DNA of 64,000 nucleotides from Rhodanobacteraceae bacterium (GTDB lineage Bacteria; Pseudomonadota; Gammaproteobacteria; Xanthomonadales; Rhodanobacteraceae): the NCBI GenBank assembly GCA_003142815.1, contig PLNP01000015.1, positions 93,294-157,293 of the forward strand, written 5' to 3'. Each line of letters opens with the position of its first letter. Position 1 is the stretch's first letter. The translations under genes and the position numbers were made by a program. Positions 62,018-64,000 of the stretch are shown piece by piece. The notes under the pieces were generated by a model. It made no database searches. It was not told the origin of the DNA and worked only from the letters and a program-made list of their open reading frames with translations.

Positions 62018-62686
62018 GAGGAGGTCCGAAAAAGGGAGGAGATTGCGAGCCGCAAAGGATACGCCCCGGTCCCGGCGGAATCCACACAGGGCACCTGGCG
62101 TTCCGACGGATCGACCGATGGTTGCGGCCGATGCCGCTTGCCATGACCATCGGCCTGCGATTTTGCAAAGGCCGTTCTGCGAGACTCTCCGATGGTTGAT
62201 GACAATCTTGTACCCATCAGTATAGTATCGCCGACCCCACCATCGAAGCGCAGCAGATGTCCCTCTGCGGCACCCGGCCGCAACCTCCGTTTGCGAAGCG
62301 CAAAGATCACAACGACGGACTATTGACCCGGAACGAATTCAGATTCAAATAGAACGAATCAAGTCCCACCCTTGCGCTCCTCCGCTGGCGCAGAAGAGGG
62401 GAAGCGGAGGGCACCAAACTATTGGATTGCCGAATCAACACGGGACGAGTGCGTGCCGCTCACGTCCGTCGATCCTTGCTGGAGCGCAGCGATGCACGTC
62501 TCATACTACTGGCGCCCCATCGATGACGCTGGCTCGATCAACCGTAGCTATTGATTCGGAACGAAATGAGATTCAGCGACCGAATCAATCCCCCCTTCCC
62601 CTCCCCCGCTGACGCAGGAGAGGGAAAACGAAGGGCACTCAAACTCTGAGTGCCGGATCAATCAAGACCAACAGGAAGACTTCACG
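62018..62686. repeat. Intergenic region with two copies of the long repeat
   Basis: Copies at 62323-62440 and 62548-62665. Copy 62329-62362 inversely matches 51606-51639, and TTGATTCGGAACGAAATGAG (62551) heads another copy. The remainder, including the divergent promoter area around 62180-62230, has no gene. Confidence 0.75.
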
Positions 62687-63886
62687 ATGAAGTTGCATAG
62701 CGTTCTGACCGCCATTGGTATTGCCGCCCTCGTCACGGTGGCGACGGGTTGCGGAAAATCCCCGCAGCAAAAGCAGCCGCCACAGATGCCGCCGCCGGAA
62801 GTCGGCGTCGTGACCGCGCATGCGACGGCCGTGCCGCTGGTGCAGGAACTGGTCGGGCGCCTTTCCGCGGTGCGCAGTGCCGACGTGCGCGCGCGCGTCG
62901 CGGGCGTGCTGCAGAAACGCGTCTATATCGAAGGCAGCGATGTCAAGGAAGGCCAGGTGTTGTTCGAGATCGATCCGGCGCCGCTGCGTGCAGCGCTGAA
63001 CGCGCAGCTGGCGAACCTCGCCGCGGCGCAAGCGACCTATACGAACAACCACGTCGCCGCCGAACGCGCGCGCTCGGTCGGTGCGAAGGGCTTCGTATCC
63101 AAGGCCGACGTCGACACGGCCAACGCTGCCGAGCGCACCGCGGCGGCAGCGGTCAAGCAGGTGCAGGCGAACGTCGCGTCGGCGAAGATCAATCTCGGTT
63201 ATGCGAACGTGACCGCGCCGATCTCGGGTCGCGCAGGCCAGCAGCAGGTCACCGAAGGCGCGCTGGTCGGCCAGGGGGACGCGACCCTGCTGACCACGAT
63301 CGACCAGATCGATTCGCTGTATGTGAATTTCAGTCAGTCGGTCGGCGCCCTTGACGCGTTGCGCCGCGGCGCGGCCAGCGGCAACGTGCAGATGTTCGAC
63401 CCGAACAAGGCAAAGATCGAACTGCTGTTGCCCGACGGCAGCGTCTACCCCGAAAGTGGCACGCTCGATTTTTCGGACACCGTGGTCGACGCGGCGACCG
63501 GCGCGGTCACCCTGCGCGGCAGCGTTCCAAACCCCGACCGTCGCCTGCTGCCCGGCATGTACGTCAACGTGCGTCTGACCCTCGGCGAGCTGAAACACGC
63601 GTGGCTGGTGCCGCAGCTCGCGGTGCAGCGTGATGCCGACGGCGCCTATGTGTTCGTCGTGGGTCAGGACGGCAAGGTCCAGCAGAAGCGCATCAAGACC
63701 GATGCGCAGCACGGCACCGACTGGATCGTCAGCGACGGGCTTGCCGACGGCGACCAGATCGTCGTGTCCGGCGTGCAGAAAGTGAAGCCCGACGCACCGG
63801 CGAAAGCCGTGCCGTGGCAGCCGAACGGATCGGCGCCTCCCGCTGCGGCGAATGCGCCGAAGCCGGCCGCCGCGACCCAGCACTAA
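62687..63886 (+). CDS. RND efflux periplasmic adaptor (AcrA/MexA-like)
   Basis: 399-residue membrane-fusion protein. Lipoprotein leader with Cys22 (VATGCGK), then the barrel-sandwich, alpha-hairpin (ANLAAAQATYTNNHVAAERA) and beta-barrel domains with GYANVTAPISGRAG, EGALVGQGD and RRLLPGMYVNVRLTLGE. It bridges an inner-membrane RND pump and an outer-membrane channel for drug or solvent efflux. The pump gene starts 71 nt after it. No local regulator is seen. Confidence 0.95.
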   Translation: MKLHSVLTAIGIAALVTVATGCGKSPQQKQPPQMPPPEVGVVTAHATAVPLVQELVGRLSAVRSADVRARVAGVLQKRVYIEGSDVKEGQVLFEIDPAPLRAALNAQLANLAAAQATYTNNHVAAERARSVGAKGFVSKADVDTANAAERTAAAAVKQVQANVASAKINLGYANVTAPISGRAGQQQVTEGALVGQGDATLLTTIDQIDSLYVNFSQSVGALDALRRGAASGNVQMFDPNKAKIELLLPDGSVYPESGTLDFSDTVVDAATGAVTLRGSVPNPDRRLLPGMYVNVRLTLGELKHAWLVPQLAVQRDADGAYVFVVGQDGKVQQKRIKTDAQHGTDWIVSDGLADGDQIVVSGVQKVKPDAPAKAVPWQPNGSAPPAAANAPKPAAATQH

Positions 63887-63895
63887 TTTAAGAGT

Positions 63896-63918
63896 GCGGC
63901 CAAGGATGGCCGCTTTTT
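63896..63918 (+). terminator. Hairpin with T-run between adaptor and RND pump genes
   Basis: Stem GCGGCCA/TGGCCGC with loop AGGA (63896-63913) followed by TTTTT. It sits between two genes that normally form one operon, so it probably acts as an attenuator or partial terminator. Confidence 0.75.
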
Positions 63919-63957
63919 GACTTTCGCGATCAGGGACGAGCGCACAAGGAACCCTCC

Positions 63958-64000
63958 ATGTCCAATTTCTTCATCGACCGGCCGATCTTCGCCTGGGTCA
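63958..64000 (+). CDS. RND efflux pump inner-membrane subunit, 5' end only
   Basis: First 14 codons before the window ends: MSNFFIDRPIFAWV. This is the classic N-terminus of AcrB/MexB-type RND transporters (FFIDRPIFAWV). It follows the adaptor gene. Confidence 0.9.
   Translation, partial: MSNFFIDRPIFAWV

Noticed and set aside
62180..62230. Regulator operator or promoter for the RND adaptor
   Set aside because: There is an AT-rich patch with TTGTAC and TATAGT, but the spacing is wrong for a sigma-70 promoter and it lies 450 nt from the gene.

Overview
The window looks like chromosome of a GC-rich gammaproteobacterium of the Xanthomonadales, probably near Rhodanobacteraceae or Xanthomonadaceae. 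This is inferred from dispersed palindromes beginning GTAGGAGCGGC, a kynurenine degradation set, a complete System I cytochrome c maturation cluster, a MetX-like serine/homoserine acyltransferase, a roughly 180 kDa NAD-glutamate dehydrogenase and an integron cassette pair. No rRNA gene or other marker pins down the species.

Layout. 1-14.8 kb: genes for the 3-hydroxyanthranilate / 2-aminomuconate branch of tryptophan catabolism (kmo, kynU, HAO, ACMSD, AMSDH, 2-aminomuconate deaminase). They are interleaved with a beta-carbonic anhydrase, a ChaN-like secreted protein, a FUSC transporter and an integrase-less pair of integron cassettes (7.75-9.46 kb). 14.9-22.4 kb: ccmABCDEFGHI in order. 22.5-24.8 kb: MetX-like acyltransferase, cysteine dioxygenase-like gene and tRNA-Leu(CAA). 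24.8-37.9 kb: a mosaic island next to the tRNA. It holds an IS30 remnant, two ArnT-type glycosyltransferases with a truncated GT9 between them, a frameshifted IS481 element, a stray 154-nt piece of the FUSC gene, a MocA remnant, a flavin reductase, two broken nitroreductases, an intact PaoABC-like molybdenum aldehyde oxidoreductase, a truncated aldo/keto reductase and a 5'-truncated ene-reductase. 37.9-42 kb: an Asp-box propeller protein coupled to a LolA-like secreted protein. 42-49 kb: duplicated debris bracketing a glucoamylase-like and a mercuric-reductase-like gene, then egtD and egtB for ergothioneine. 49-57 kb: mixed housekeeping and envelope genes (acyltransferase, Mpo1-like, pirin, RRM protein, peptidase, DUF2127, EF-hand protein, nadK). 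57-62 kb: NAD-GDH. 62.7-64 kb: RND efflux adaptor and the first codons of the pump.

How the genes work together. Kmo, KynU, HAO, ACMSD, AMSDH and AmnD form consecutive steps from kynurenine to 4-oxalocrotonate. The first (tryptophan dioxygenase) and last enzymes lie outside the window. The ccm genes build the heme-handling and apocytochrome-reducing machinery.

The most unusual theme is intrusion of dispersed repeats into genes. A 227-nt element with terminal inverted repeats lies in frame inside kmo. A repeat array extends the cysteine dioxygenase frame into the tRNA-Leu gene. A REP half-site lies in the ccmI coding region. The second is the cassette array with two unrecognised helical proteins. 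The third is evidence of chimeric recombination (FUSC fragment, egtD fragment, duplicated membrane gene).
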